From Pseudomonadota bacterium (lineage in GTDB: Bacteria > Pseudomonadota > Gammaproteobacteria > JAADHS01): a DNA stretch of 39,128 nucleotides. The notes beneath the pieces are model-generated. The model saw only the letters and a list, made by a program, of their open reading frames with translations. It was not told where the DNA came from and ran no database searches. Positions within the stretch are counted from its first letter, which is position 1, and every line of letters starts with the position of its first letter. The stretch lies in contig JAKACW010000041.1 of the NCBI GenBank assembly GCA_021821045.1, positions 1-39,128 of the forward strand, in the 5' to 3' direction. Position numbers and translations under genes: made by a program. Positions 24,041 through 32,844 of this stretch are shown here, one piece after another.

Positions 24041-26995
24041 CTATTCCGCCGCGCGATACCAATAAGTACCCAAGGCCTTGAGCTTGACCCCGGTGCCGTA
24101 GGTGCCGGTAGCGCTGCCATCCACTACATCGCCCGGACCCATCCCGACGATGCGGATCTCGTCGTCGCTGATGTGGGGCGTCACGGTGTCCGGCAGCCGT
24201 GATCCGATGTGAGTGCTGCGGTCCGATGCTGTCAAGGACTGGTCGCTGGGATTCCAATCGTAAACCGCCGACGCATTGTGCAAGTTCACGCCGAACAGAT
24301 ATGCCGTGCCGCCCGCCGGCTCGCACAGGCTCTCGCTGGCATTGGGCACGAAGGAGGCAAAGAACAGCGTGCCACCCAGGGTGATGGAACTCGACAACAC
24401 TTTCTCTCCGATGCGACCAAAAGAGATATACCAACCGGATTTGTCATTAAGAGCGGCCTGCGCGGCGCTGCGTTGCGCGAGCGTGCCCGCTTGAATCACG
24501 TTGCTGGTGGCATCGAACAGATCCGCTTCGGTTATGGTTGCCGGAACGGCAGCGCCGCCGGGCCCGTAATACGTCGAATTGATCGCCAAGTCGCGCAAGA
24601 CATAAAAGCGATCCGGCGTACCGACCTCATTGGGATGGGAGCGGTTGCCGCTGCCGATCGACACCGCATCGTAGTTGATTACTCCATCGCGGGTCTGAAC
24701 GACGTCCACCTGGTTAAAAAACCGTTTGTCGGTCGCTACGGTGTCCCCGCCCAAGGAGGCGAACTTGAACACCGACCAAGTGTTCTGGCTCGCGCCCGGC
24801 AACGAACTACCCGCCATATCCACGCGCCAGATGTTGCCGCCGGTGTCGCCGACATAAAGCCGATCCACTTTGCCGTCGCCGTCGGAATCCAAGGCGGTGA
24901 CCGGCGCCGGAATGCTGTCTGTCATGTCTGAAACCGAATAGTTGGTCGAACTCCTCTCCGCCGGTGTCGCGCTCCAGACCAGCCGTCCGGTCACTGCGTT
25001 GACAACATAGATGCCCATACCTGCCTTGTCCGGTGTGCCGACGGTCTGACTATCCTTGTTGGTGTCAAAGCCACCGCCGAAAATCAACGCCGGATCGGTC
25101 AAACCCTGAACCTGCGCCACCACCGGCGTCGACCACGTCTGGCCCAGCAACTCGAACCCCGGCGTCTGATTGTTGATCGTCCACATCATCCGCGGCCGAT
25201 CGGGATTCGATACATCGAGCGCATAGTAGGATTTGCCGCCGCGACCCATGCCGAAATACACATAGACCTTGTCGTCGGCGCCGGAAATCGTGCCATCGCG
25301 ATTCTTATCCAAAATGAACGCCGTGGCGGAACCATCGATACCGTAGGGATGAACGACGGAGGGCGAATTGCGCCGCAGGACCTTCTGCAGCGGCGCCAAT
25401 TCCCGCGGGATAAACGCCCAATCCTCGCGCCCGCTGTCGCCGCGGAACATGTGAAAAAAGCCGGCATTGGTGCCGAAGAGGATGCGCGTGTCCGGGTTGT
25501 CCTGAGTGGCACCACCACGCGCGCCGTAGTTGATCACCAAGGGCCGCGAGTGCAACGCATCGCCGAGAATCCACGGCCGCGTCGTCGTCGACTCCACATT
25601 GTCCTCGTCGTCGACGTCCACGCCCCGCGCCCAGGCCACGAGCTGCGCCACTTCTTGTTCATCGGCGGCGCCGAACAGCCCCGGTGTGAGATGTGTGTTG
25701 ACGGCGGCGAACGGTTCCAGCGCACCGCCAGCGCCGGTATCGATCCAGATATCCCGCGTGCCGGGCGCACGTCGTTTCAGCAACTCGCCCACGCCGCCCT
25801 CGAGGACCGTGGCACCGTCGCGCGATCCGCTCCAGAAGGTGCGGGCGCGCTCGGCAATGTTTCCCGTGACCGGATCGGTGGCCGGCACGCCGTCGGCATC
25901 CACCAAGGCGCCATTTGCGTTCATGCGCAGCTTCTTCAAGTTGCCGTACCAGCGCGGCTTGGAGTCGGGCATGAACATGGAGAAGTAAACATCATTCAAA
26001 CTGCGGGAACGATTAAAACTATTAACCGCCACCGTCGGCGCGGTAAACGTTGCAGTCGTGGACAGGATTTCCGCCACGGCGGAACGGAACGCCGAACGCA
26101 GCTGGTCGGCGTCGTCGGCCGAGTAATACGCACCGCCGCCGTTTCTCGCCGTCACATCCAGCAAGGAATCATCCACAGCGAAACCGATGGTATAGGTAAC
26201 GATGCGCTGCTTGCCGTTGTTGTCATTGCCATCGAGGTCGCTGTTGTACATCCAGCCCGCCAACTCATCCAATCGGCTGCCGCGCATGGCGCCGATTTCC
26301 GACAGCGCGCCGATGGCGGCATCGGCGTCGATATCGCGGGTGGGTAAACCGTCCGTCATGAGAATCACGTAAGCTTGTTCACAATCGGTGAGGGGAGAAA
26401 TATACCGACCGTTGCTTTCGACCGAGCGGTCGCGCGCCGGCGTGGCGGACGGATCGTCATCGCCATAGCGCACCCGCTGACCGGAGTAATACAAGTACGC
26501 TTCGTAAAGTGTTTCACAAAGCGGCGTCCAGGTGTCGGGCCCCAGTCGGTTGATCGTGTTTTTGATGTCCGTCCGGTCGGTGTCCGTCTGGCCTTCCGAT
26601 ATACCGCGCACGATGCGCCCACCGTTGCGCGGATTACGCCCGTCGCTGGCGTTGAAATTGTAGACGGCCAAGCCGAAATCGATGCCCGGATTGTCGTCGA
26701 TCAGCTCGGTCACCACCCGCTTGGCGATTTGAATCCGCGATTGGCCGTCGTTGACCTCCGTGCTCATGGAACCCGAGTTGTCGAAAATGATGAGCACCTT
26801 GGGCCGCTTCTGGAAAGCCGGATTGGTGGTGACATAGATCTCCGTATCGTCGGCGGGCGCTTGGGTTGCCAGAATGGACAGCAGCAGCCCGCCGGCGAAA
26901 ATCGAACGGGCGCGTCCGCGGATGGATTTGGCGGGAGCGCGCGCCGTCCACAGCCGGGGAATGCTCGCGATAAGCGCTCGAACCAAATGAATCAT
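24041..26995 (-). CDS. pilY1: Type IV pilus tip adhesin/assembly protein PilY1
   Basis: The 984-residue protein has a signal peptide after a basic start (hydrophobic 33-46), a von Willebrand A-type domain (about 65-330) with the metal-adhesion motif DNSGSMS at 72-78, and a C-terminal beta-propeller (about 480-960) typical of PilY1/PilC. Two calcium-binding-type loops are visible: DKNRDGTISGADD (about 563-575) and DSDGDGKVDRLYVGD (about 702-716), like the EF-hand-type site that controls pilus extension in Pseudomonas PilY1. In the family it sits at the pilus tip with minor pilins and promotes adhesion and pilus assembly. The ATG at 26995 has GGGGAGA upstream. It lies between pilX and pilE. Confidence 0.96.
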   Translation of the reverse strand: MIHLVRALIASIPRLWTARAPAKSIRGRARSIFAGGLLLSILATQAPADDTEIYVTTNPAFQKRPKVLIIFDNSGSMSTEVNDGQSRIQIAKRVVTELIDDNPGIDFGLAVYNFNASDGRNPRNGGRIVRGISEGQTDTDRTDIKNTINRLGPDTWTPLCETLYEAYLYYSGQRVRYGDDDPSATPARDRSVESNGRYISPLTDCEQAYVILMTDGLPTRDIDADAAIGALSEIGAMRGSRLDELAGWMYNSDLDGNDNNGKQRIVTYTIGFAVDDSLLDVTARNGGGAYYSADDADQLRSAFRSAVAEILSTTATFTAPTVAVNSFNRSRSLNDVYFSMFMPDSKPRWYGNLKKLRMNANGALVDADGVPATDPVTGNIAERARTFWSGSRDGATVLEGGVGELLKRRAPGTRDIWIDTGAGGALEPFAAVNTHLTPGLFGAADEQEVAQLVAWARGVDVDDEDNVESTTTRPWILGDALHSRPLVINYGARGGATQDNPDTRILFGTNAGFFHMFRGDSGREDWAFIPRELAPLQKVLRRNSPSVVHPYGIDGSATAFILDKNRDGTISGADDKVYVYFGMGRGGKSYYALDVSNPDRPRMMWTINNQTPGFELLGQTWSTPVVAQVQGLTDPALIFGGGFDTNKDSQTVGTPDKAGMGIYVVNAVTGRLVWSATPAERSSTNYSVSDMTDSIPAPVTALDSDGDGKVDRLYVGDTGGNIWRVDMAGSSLPGASQNTWSVFKFASLGGDTVATDKRFFNQVDVVQTRDGVINYDAVSIGSGNRSHPNEVGTPDRFYVLRDLAINSTYYGPGGAAVPATITEADLFDATSNVIQAGTLAQRSAAQAALNDKSGWYISFGRIGEKVLSSSITLGGTLFFASFVPNASESLCEPAGGTAYLFGVNLHNASAVYDWNPSDQSLTASDRSTHIGSRLPDTVTPHISDDEIRIVGMGPGDVVDGSATGTYGTGVKLKALGTYWYRAAE

Positions 26996-27027
26996 TGTCT
27001 TCAGTCTCCCCTTGCCCAGTCCGCCGT

Positions 27028-27492
27028 TCAGTACGCAATGACTTCCTTGCGCACACCGAAAACGACCTGAGTCTCAATTCCGGTGTTCGGCTCCTGATGA
27101 ACACTGCTGACTTCGTAGTAATCGCAGGCCACTTTGTTGGCGCTGAATCCGTTGGGATTGCGAACACACGACACGCCGGCGTGAGCGATCTCGCTGCTGA
27201 CGGCGATATCCGAAACGTCGGCGACCGGGTTTGCAACCGCCTTCAGTTCGCCGAATACATCCGGCTTACTCGCGCCGGTGAATGGATCATCCGCCGTACC
27301 CACCAAGGCGAGGGCTCCGCTGACGCCTGCCTCGGCTTTCTGGAAACCGTCCATCGTGCGCTTGGTGATGCCGGACACGCGCAGTTCAACCATGCTTCCC
27401 GACAATGCGGACGCGCCGATCATCAACAACAGGGTGAGAATGAAAAGTGCGATCAATAAGACCGAGCCACGCTCGCGGCGCCCCATGTTCAT
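27028..27492 (-). CDS. pilX: Minor pilin PilX
   Basis: The 154-residue protein starts MNMGRRERG|SVLLIALFILTLLLMIGASAL. It has a basic leader ending in Gly at a prepilin peptidase site, then a hydrophobic helix without Glu at +5, as is characteristic for PilX and GspK. The mature domain includes a possible disulfide pair (VSCVRN and VACDYYE). It overlaps the pilW stop by four bases (ATGA), which points to translational coupling and supports the ATG at 27492. PilX is part of the minor-pilin tip complex with PilV, PilW, PilE and PilY1. Confidence 0.9.
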   Translation of the reverse strand: MNMGRRERGSVLLIALFILTLLLMIGASALSGSMVELRVSGITKRTMDGFQKAEAGVSGALALVGTADDPFTGASKPDVFGELKAVANPVADVSDIAVSSEIAHAGVSCVRNPNGFSANKVACDYYEVSSVHQEPNTGIETQVVFGVRKEVIAY

Positions 27493-28442
27493 AATGCACC
27501 CTCACTGACGGCCAAGCGGCGATTGCGCAATGCGACGGACGTGTTGAACACCATCCGATGATAGCTGTCGCCGGGGGATTTGATTTCGATCGCATCGCCT
27601 AAACGGTAGGTCCGCGTGTCTTTGTAGGTCTTATCTTCCTGCTCCGATCTCACGAGCAGATAGACGCGCGCCGCTACAACTTGGGACCAATCGACATCGC
27701 CGGCCCGCAGGTAGGCGTCCACCGATCCATCGCCGTTGCTGTCCACGCCGAACTGCACGTGCAGCCGCTCGATGCCGACAGCCACTTCCTGCGGCTCGCT
27801 CCATTGGCCGTTGACCAGGCGCAACCTGTACAAGCTGGGCACGGCCTTTTCGTTGTCACGCACGTAGTAAATCGTGCTCTTGTATTCCCAGAACTTTCCA
27901 TTCGGGAACTCTCCACCGGGCGTGTGGGTCGGCGCGTTCTTGACGTCGTCGAATAAGACGGCTTTGACGGGATTGGCCAGGACATAGGCCCTATCGGCTT
28001 TGAGCCCGGTCGCATCGGTCGGTTGCTGGGCAACGTGCTTGATCACCAATGCGTTGGAGCCGGGAATTGCATCGCTGATACATCCGAAGACGGAAGATGA
28101 AGCGACTTCCACGCTCCACAATGGCGCGGTTAGATCATAGCCGGCGGCATTACCCGAGCAGTCTCCCGAAATCGACCTGAGGGTTCCGCTGCGCTGCACG
28201 TCCGTCCCGGGCACACTGCCCCAGTAGTCCGCGTGGCGCAAGTCCTCCGCCAAGACGTTGAGCGCAAAGCGACCGTTCTCGTTGATCCGCATCGCGCGCT
28301 CGCTTTGGCTATAGATGCGCTTGCTCGAGACGAACATGTAGACTGCAGCGATCACCAACAGGCTGCCGACCACAATGGCCACCATCAGCTCGACCAATGT
28401 CAAACCGGACTGTTGGGAACGCTTGTTGATCAACGTCATCAT
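27489..28442 (-). CDS. pilW: Minor pilin PilW
   Basis: The 317-residue protein begins MMTLINKRSQQSG|LTLVELMVAIVVGSLLVIAAVYMFVSSKR. It has a short basic leader, a prepilin peptidase site with Glu at +5, and the pilin helix. The large C-terminal domain (to residue 317) is typical for PilW in length. The two adjacent ATGs at 28442 and 28439 start two bases after the pilV stop, which makes the choice between them uncertain by one residue. A start at 28559 would add 39 residues inside pilV without support. Cysteines in ISGDCSGN and FGCISD probably form a disulfide. It overlaps pilX by four bases. Confidence 0.9.
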   Translation of the reverse strand: MMTLINKRSQQSGLTLVELMVAIVVGSLLVIAAVYMFVSSKRIYSQSERAMRINENGRFALNVLAEDLRHADYWGSVPGTDVQRSGTLRSISGDCSGNAAGYDLTAPLWSVEVASSSVFGCISDAIPGSNALVIKHVAQQPTDATGLKADRAYVLANPVKAVLFDDVKNAPTHTPGGEFPNGKFWEYKSTIYYVRDNEKAVPSLYRLRLVNGQWSEPQEVAVGIERLHVQFGVDSNGDGSVDAYLRAGDVDWSQVVAARVYLLVRSEQEDKTYKDTRTYRLGDAIEIKSPGDSYHRMVFNTSVALRNRRLAVSEGAL

Positions 28443-28444
28443 CT

Positions 28445-29014
28445 TCACTTCACGAACGTATTCACAACGACTTGTCGCCGAAATTCGCTGGACTCGCCGC
28501 AGCTGTCGGTCACGCCCGGACCTGCGGCCGAGTCGGACAAAGGCTCGACACTGGACCACGACAGCACCACACTCACCCGTCCATCGTTGGTCGAAATGCA
28601 GCCGGCCGGGTTGACCAATCCGCCGACGTTTTCACCGCCTACCTGAACGCCAACACCGGCGATGGATTGCTCCCATGCCCACAGGTCGTGACGGGCCAAC
28701 TGGAACGGTGTGCAACCGGCATCCGCGACACATCTCGGGCTGGGTTCGGCGCCGATGGTCCCACCGGTCAGAGGCGTGTCATGGTCGTATCCAGACAAAC
28801 CGGCCGGATTGGTGCGCATCTTCTCAATGATTTCGTTGACAAAAAACGTGGCGATGAGCCGTTGTTGCGCGTCGTGATTGGCGCGCTGGGACGTGCCCTG
28901 CATTGCGCCGGCCACCAGGCCGCCAAGGGACAGAACTACGATCGCCACCAGCACTTCCATCAGGCTGGCGCCGCGAAGCGGGAACAATGGGTTAACTGGT
29001 CGAGATCGAATCAT
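28445..29014 (-). CDS. pilV: Minor pilin PilV
   Basis: The 189-residue prepilin has leader MIRSRPVNPLFPLRG|ASLMEVLVAIVVLSLGGLVAGAM, with the peptidase site after Gly15 and Glu at +5, then a globular part with cysteines (RCVADAGC, AGCIST and DSCGES). It lies between fimT (21 bases upstream) and pilW (two bases downstream) as in other type IVa pilus operons. PilV joins the minor-pilin complex that primes pilus assembly at the inner membrane. Confidence 0.88.
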   Translation of the reverse strand: MIRSRPVNPLFPLRGASLMEVLVAIVVLSLGGLVAGAMQGTSQRANHDAQQRLIATFFVNEIIEKMRTNPAGLSGYDHDTPLTGGTIGAEPSPRCVADAGCTPFQLARHDLWAWEQSIAGVGVQVGGENVGGLVNPAGCISTNDGRVSVVLSWSSVEPLSDSAAGPGVTDSCGESSEFRRQVVVNTFVK

Positions 29015-29035
29015 GGTGTAAAGTCATCGCGCGGA

Positions 29036-29596
29036 TTAACCCGGGCTGGCACAGCTATTGACCCGATCGGCCACCCGTGGCCGTCCAACCGGCGGAATGT
29101 CGATCTGTTTGCCGAACGCGCTGCCGCGCTCATCGCACAGGGCTATGCGCACGGTGTTGCCGTCGTGATTGGTGCTCGCATCGGCGTTGAATTGAATCGC
29201 CGTCGCCGCGTAAGCGTTGGCGAGTACGGCGATTCCGCCTTTAATTTTGGATGTAACGCGCACCAGCGAGTCGCCGTCGTTAAATGTGCCATTTTTGTCG
29301 ACATCGACAAAAACCAGCCAACCCTCCGTCCACTGGCCCGATGTGCCGCCGCAACGGGGCGCGCCGGCCGTTGGGTTGCCGCTGCGGCAGAGGACCACCC
29401 GCTCGCCCCGGCGCATGGCTTCGCTGCGGGCCAGTTGGACGTCGGAAATCAGCCGATTGACTTGGGTGGTGATGCGGTTGTTGTTGAGAACGTCGCGGAA
29501 CGCCGGCAATGTCGCGACCAGTACGACGACGGCGATGGTCATGACGGTCACCAACTCAACCAACGTAAACCCTGCCTGCCGCGCATGAAGCGTCAT
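29036..29596 (-). CDS. fimT: Minor pilin FimT/GspH family
   Basis: The 186-residue prepilin starts MTLHARQAG|FTLVELVTVMTIAVVVLVATLPAF, a short leader with a peptidase site and Glu at +5, followed by NNNRITTQVNRLISDVQLARSEAMRRGERVVLCRSG, the hallmark of the FimT/GspH family. The ATG at 29596 has GAGGG a few bases upstream; an earlier codon at 29641 would give an improbable 15-residue extension. FimT is a minor pilin that in some species binds DNA during uptake; the sequence does not show whether that applies here. It is the first gene of the pilus operon and is divergent from rimO. Confidence 0.9.
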   Translation of the reverse strand: MTLHARQAGFTLVELVTVMTIAVVVLVATLPAFRDVLNNNRITTQVNRLISDVQLARSEAMRRGERVVLCRSGNPTAGAPRCGGTSGQWTEGWLVFVDVDKNGTFNDGDSLVRVTSKIKGGIAVLANAYAATAIQFNADASTNHDGNTVRIALCDERGSAFGKQIDIPPVGRPRVADRVNSCASPG

Positions 29597-29920
29597 AATA
29601 ACCCTCGGTTTCGTTATACTTTTTCGCGAGCAACCCGCCACCGGCCTCGATCGAAGTCGGCTCGTAAATCCGTTTAGAGAGTGTATTATTGTGGGTCCGG
29701 CCGGTCGCGCTCTTGTTGTACTGCAAAAGGCCCATTCCGTCGGCGCGTTGAAAGTAAGGGCATTATACCCCGCCCGTCTCGTGGGCGAAAAGTCGCCAAA
29801 TACACATATTTTTGTAAGAGATCGCCGAGGGCGCGAAGCAGTTTCACGCCGCCGGCCATCGAAACAAGGGTATAATTCGCCTCCCGTTTTTATACCGCCT
29901 CCCGGTGCGATACAGACTCA
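29597..29920. promoter_or_regulatory. Divergent fimT / rimO intergenic region with facing -10 boxes
   Basis: ATTATACCC (29762-29770) and GGGTATAAT (29868-29876) are exact inverted copies, so each strand carries a perfect TATAAT: leftward at 29762-29767 for the pilus operon (about 165-nt leader) and rightward at 29871-29876 for rimO (about 40-nt leader). Neither has a good -35 at the usual spacing, so activators may be needed. No sigma-54 type GG/GC pair was found by eye. Confidence 0.45.
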
Positions 29921-31267
29921 ATGGCAAAGCAGAAAATCGGATTCGTCAGCCTAGGCTGCCCCAAGGCGCTGGTGGACTCGGAGCGCATCGTTACCCAGCT
30001 GCGCGTCGAGGGTTACGACATCGTACCCAGCTATCGCGACGCCAACCTGGTGGTCGTCAACACCTGCGGCTTCATCGATGATGCGGTGGCCGAATCCCTC
30101 GACGCCATCGGCGAAGCGCTGGCGGAAAACGGCAAAGTCATCGTGACCGGTTGCCTCGGTGCCAAGGGCGATATCGTGAAGCAAACCCACCCGGCGGTCC
30201 TTGCAATCACCGGCCCCCACGCCACCGAAGAGGTTCTGGAGCACGTGCACACCCACTTGCCGCCGCCGGAATACAATCCGTACACCAACATCATCCCGCC
30301 CGGCGGCATCAAGCTGACGCCCCGCCATTACGCCTACCTGAAGATATCCGAGGGCTGCAACCATCGCTGCACGTTCTGCATCATCCCGTCGCTGCGCGGC
30401 GATCTGGTCAGCCGGCCAATCGGCGACATTCTCGCGGAAGCGGAAAATTTGGTCGACGCCGGCGTGCGCGAGCTACTGGTTGTCTCCCAGGACACCAGCG
30501 CCTATGGCGTGGATATCAAGTACCGCACCGGCTTCTGGCAAGGCAAGCCGCTCAAATCGAACCTCACCACCCTCGCCAAGAGTCTGGGCGAACTGGGCGT
30601 GTGGGTGCGAATGCACTATGTCTATCCCTATCCCCATGTGGACGAACTTGTCCCATTGATGGCCGAAGGGACGGTCCTGCCCTATCTGGACATTCCGCTA
30701 CAGCACGCCGCGCCGAGCGTGCTCAAAGCCATGCGGCGTCCGGCCAACGTGGACAACATGCTGCAACGCATCGCAAGCTGGCGCCGCGACGTGCCGAATC
30801 TCGTCATCCGCAGCACATTTATCGTTGGCTTTCCCGGCGAAACCGAGCACGACTTCCAGCAACTGCTCGATTTCCTGTCGGAAGCGCAGCTCGATCGCGT
30901 CGGCGCGTTCGCTTATTCGCCGGTCGAGGGCGCCGCGGCCAACGCGCTGCCTGGCGCAATTGCGGACGAAGTGAAGAAAGAGCGGCTGATGCGCTTCATG
31001 GCCCATCAGGCGGAAATCAGCGCCCAACGCCTCGCCTCCCGGATAGGTAATGTGGAAACGGTAGTGGTCGATGAGGTCGCCGAGGACGGCTGGATCGCCC
31101 GCAGCTACAGCGATGCGCCGGAGATCGACGGCTCCGTGTATGTGGAACCTATCGGCGAGGTGGAACCCGGCGACTTTGTTGACGTAATCATTACCGGCTC
31201 AGACGAGCATGATCTATACGCCGAACCGCTGACCGAAGAAAATCGCCAGTTCGTTACGCTGCAATAG
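29921..31267 (+). CDS. rimO: Ribosomal protein S12 methylthiotransferase RimO
   Basis: The 448-residue radical SAM enzyme has the N-terminal methylthiotransferase domain (about 1-120) with three Cys in [22 protein letters not shown] and VTGCLGAK for one iron-sulfur cluster, the radical SAM CxxxCxxC motif in [17 protein letters not shown] (about 145-160), and a C-terminal TRAM domain. DSE after the first Cys separates RimO from MiaB. In the family it methylthiolates an aspartate of ribosomal protein S12. The ATG at 29921 has no clear ribosome site. It is convergent with the 134-residue gene, 14 bases apart. Confidence 0.96.
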   Translation: MAKQKIGFVSLGCPKALVDSERIVTQLRVEGYDIVPSYRDANLVVVNTCGFIDDAVAESLDAIGEALAENGKVIVTGCLGAKGDIVKQTHPAVLAITGPHATEEVLEHVHTHLPPPEYNPYTNIIPPGGIKLTPRHYAYLKISEGCNHRCTFCIIPSLRGDLVSRPIGDILAEAENLVDAGVRELLVVSQDTSAYGVDIKYRTGFWQGKPLKSNLTTLAKSLGELGVWVRMHYVYPYPHVDELVPLMAEGTVLPYLDIPLQHAAPSVLKAMRRPANVDNMLQRIASWRRDVPNLVIRSTFIVGFPGETEHDFQQLLDFLSEAQLDRVGAFAYSPVEGAAANALPGAIADEVKKERLMRFMAHQAEISAQRLASRIGNVETVVVDEVAEDGWIARSYSDAPEIDGSVYVEPIGEVEPGDFVDVIITGSDEHDLYAEPLTEENRQFVTLQ

Positions 31268-31281
31268 GCGAAAAACGGCGG

Positions 31282-31686
31282 CTAATCGGGACTTCCCAAG
31301 TCTTCGCTCTGAGCGCCGACGGGTCGATGCAGTCGCCCGTTCAATTCGAGACTAATATCGTTGAACAACGTCCCGATGATCATGTGAGCGTGCGCATGAT
31401 AGTAGCGCAGCTCGCATGCCACCGGTTCGTGGAGCGCGTTGCGGGAATGGGTTTGAAAATCGATCCAGGCCACCACAGGAACATCGTTGAGCGTTCGGTC
31501 GACACACACCCATGCGTCGTCGGTCAGCAGCATATCCAGGCCCCGCAGACTTCTTAAAGGGCAGCGCAGAGGATTGTTGAGCCGCAGCAGCGCCAAACGA
31601 ATCTGATTGAACGTTGGAGCATCGACCACGCCGGCCATCCGTTCATAAACCGGAATATCGTTCAGGCGGCTTTTGATCGAGGACAT
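31282..31686 (-). CDS. Protein of unknown function, 134 residues
   Basis: The soluble protein starts MSSIKSRLNDIPVYERMAG; the ATG at 31686 has GAGG about eight bases upstream, better than a codon at 31722. It has no signal peptide and no membrane helix. The sequence includes LDMLLTDDAWVCVDRTLNDVPVVAWIDF and CELRYYHAHAHMIIGTLFNDISLELN, suggesting a mixed alpha/beta fold with His/Tyr-rich strands. I do not recognise the family, and no catalytic motif is obvious. It is 68 bases downstream of the gene at 31755-32315, on the same strand, and may be co-transcribed with it. Confidence 0.65.
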   Translation of the reverse strand: MSSIKSRLNDIPVYERMAGVVDAPTFNQIRLALLRLNNPLRCPLRSLRGLDMLLTDDAWVCVDRTLNDVPVVAWIDFQTHSRNALHEPVACELRYYHAHAHMIIGTLFNDISLELNGRLHRPVGAQSEDLGSPD

Positions 31687-31711
31687 GGCCCACCTCGCTC
31701 GTGCAGGAACA

Positions 31712-31738
31712 CCTGCCTTCAATTATGGCAAAGGCAGG
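31712..31738 (-). promoter_or_regulatory. Hairpin in the leader of the 134-residue gene
   Basis: CCTGCCTT (31712-31719) and AAGGCAGG (31731-31738) form a perfect 8-bp stem with an 11-base loop, between the two minus-strand genes. No T-tract follows, so it may be an attenuator or an mRNA-processing hairpin rather than a terminator. Confidence 0.35.
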
Positions 31739-31754
31739 ACTAATTGCAAACCGG

Positions 31755-32315
31755 CTAGTCCGCCTGCCGTGACAGCGTACCAAGCCATTCGATGACCAAG
31801 GCTCTCAATTCGTCCGGATTGGTGTATTGGCGCAGCGTCACGACAAAGGGATAGTCCATCTTGAGTTGAAGAATATTCGACACGTTGACGTCGCGTTTGC
31901 GGATGGCCGGGTTGTACAATCCCAGCACAGGCTTGCCCTCATGGATGAAGCGCATCGTATTGACGCCCGTTCCAAATCCGGCTTCGTCGTATCCGAATAT
32001 GGCGGCGCGGGCGCGGCGTCTCAACCGGGCATCGAGTTGCAGCATGAACTCCGTCAGCACTTCTTCCTTGTCGCGTCCCTCGTCCTTTTTACTGGCCCAA
32101 TACAACGGCCAGTCCGGATCGTAGTATTCGATCGGATCACAGACTAAACGAGCGAGTTCCTTGACGTCCTTCTTGGGAAACTTGTCGCGGTAATATTGGA
32201 AACGCACATCGTAGCCGAGACCGGACGTATCGAGAACTTCGATCACCGCCGTTTTAAACTCCCAAGTGGTCTCGGAGGCATACATTCCCTTGCCGCCAAC
32301 AAAACATGGAATCAT
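31755..32315 (-). CDS. Putative nucleoside 2-deoxyribosyltransferase-like protein
   Basis: The 186-residue soluble protein begins MIPCFVGGKGMYASETTWEFK; its ATG has AGGGGAG a few bases upstream. The C-terminal half reads AAIFGYDEAGFGTGVNTMRFIHEGKPVLGLYNP, which resembles the nucleotide-binding end of nucleoside 2-deoxyribosyltransferase/TIR-like folds (an acidic residue, a Gly-rich turn, then an E-x-G-x-P-V strand). The N-terminal half lacks the usual GPxF motif, so the catalytic Glu is uncertain. Asp, Glu and Tyr residues (DPIEYYDPDWPLYW) fill the middle. The family call is tentative, and the protein could be enzymatically inactive. Confidence 0.6.
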   Translation of the reverse strand: MIPCFVGGKGMYASETTWEFKTAVIEVLDTSGLGYDVRFQYYRDKFPKKDVKELARLVCDPIEYYDPDWPLYWASKKDEGRDKEEVLTEFMLQLDARLRRRARAAIFGYDEAGFGTGVNTMRFIHEGKPVLGLYNPAIRKRDVNVSNILQLKMDYPFVVTLRQYTNPDELRALVIEWLGTLSRQAD

Positions 32316-32844
32316 GCGCTCCCCTTTGTGTTGTGTGTGCTTTCAACTTGCCACAGTCTTGCCCAGCTGTTGCGCAAAGTAAACCGTCGCGGTCCGCATC
32401 TGCCCGGCGCGATTTTCATGATTGTATGCGAATGGTAATGGACAAAGAGCCGCGCAGATAGCGGAATCTGATCGTCGATGGAAAAGAACACGACCGGAGA
32501 AAGGGGGGAACGTGCATCGGGACGTATGCGACCCACGGCGTGGTGAGGATGGGTTCACATGATTGCGGCCGCATCCGCCCCGATGCACACCTACAGGCTA
32601 CTGTTTGATGGACTCTTTAACGTTTAGCGCGCGCGGAGCCGGCGCGAACAATATGTGGGTAGTGCGTCCGGCTATTCCGTATTGGTCGCTGCGCGCTTCG
32701 AGTCCCAGTGAAGCCTGCGGGAACAAGTGTGGAATAATCCTTTCTGGGCTACAGTAACATAGTCACCGAAACATAAACAAAAACCCGCTAGCGCCGTTGA
32801 TATGGTTGAGCTGCTGAGCGGAAAACGGAAACAGACACTTGATT
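32316..32844. other. Long intergenic region without a convincing gene
   Basis: About 530 bp separates the putative transferase and the YihY gene. No frame has a good ribosome site plus family-like sequence. The part 32512-32588 can fold into a long hairpin (see separate entry). The end, 32735-32800, is AT-rich and probably contains the yihY promoter. Confidence 0.5.
32512..32588. other. Candidate structured element
   Basis: GTGCATCGGG (32512-32521) pairs perfectly with CCCGATGCAC (32579-32588). After a symmetrical 4/4 internal loop, ATGCG (32526-32530) pairs with CGCAT (32570-32574). A small inner hairpin CCAC/GTGG lies near 32533-32543. It could be a small RNA, a leader element or a protein-binding site; the evidence is secondary structure only. 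Confidence 0.35.

Noticed and set aside
25349-26347. A 332-codon open frame on the plus strand opposite pilY1
   Set aside because: It lies wholly inside pilY1, whose domains are unmistakable; the antisense translation has no recognisable features.
28472-29677. A 401-codon open frame on the plus strand opposite pilV and fimT
   Set aside because: It is antisense to two clear minor-pilin genes, has an Arg/His/Gly-rich composition typical of a GC-rich shadow frame and no ribosome site or motif.
32563-32757. A 64-codon open frame in the gap before yihY
   Set aside because: It starts from TTG inside the structured element, has no ribosome site, and its sequence shows no pattern of a real protein.
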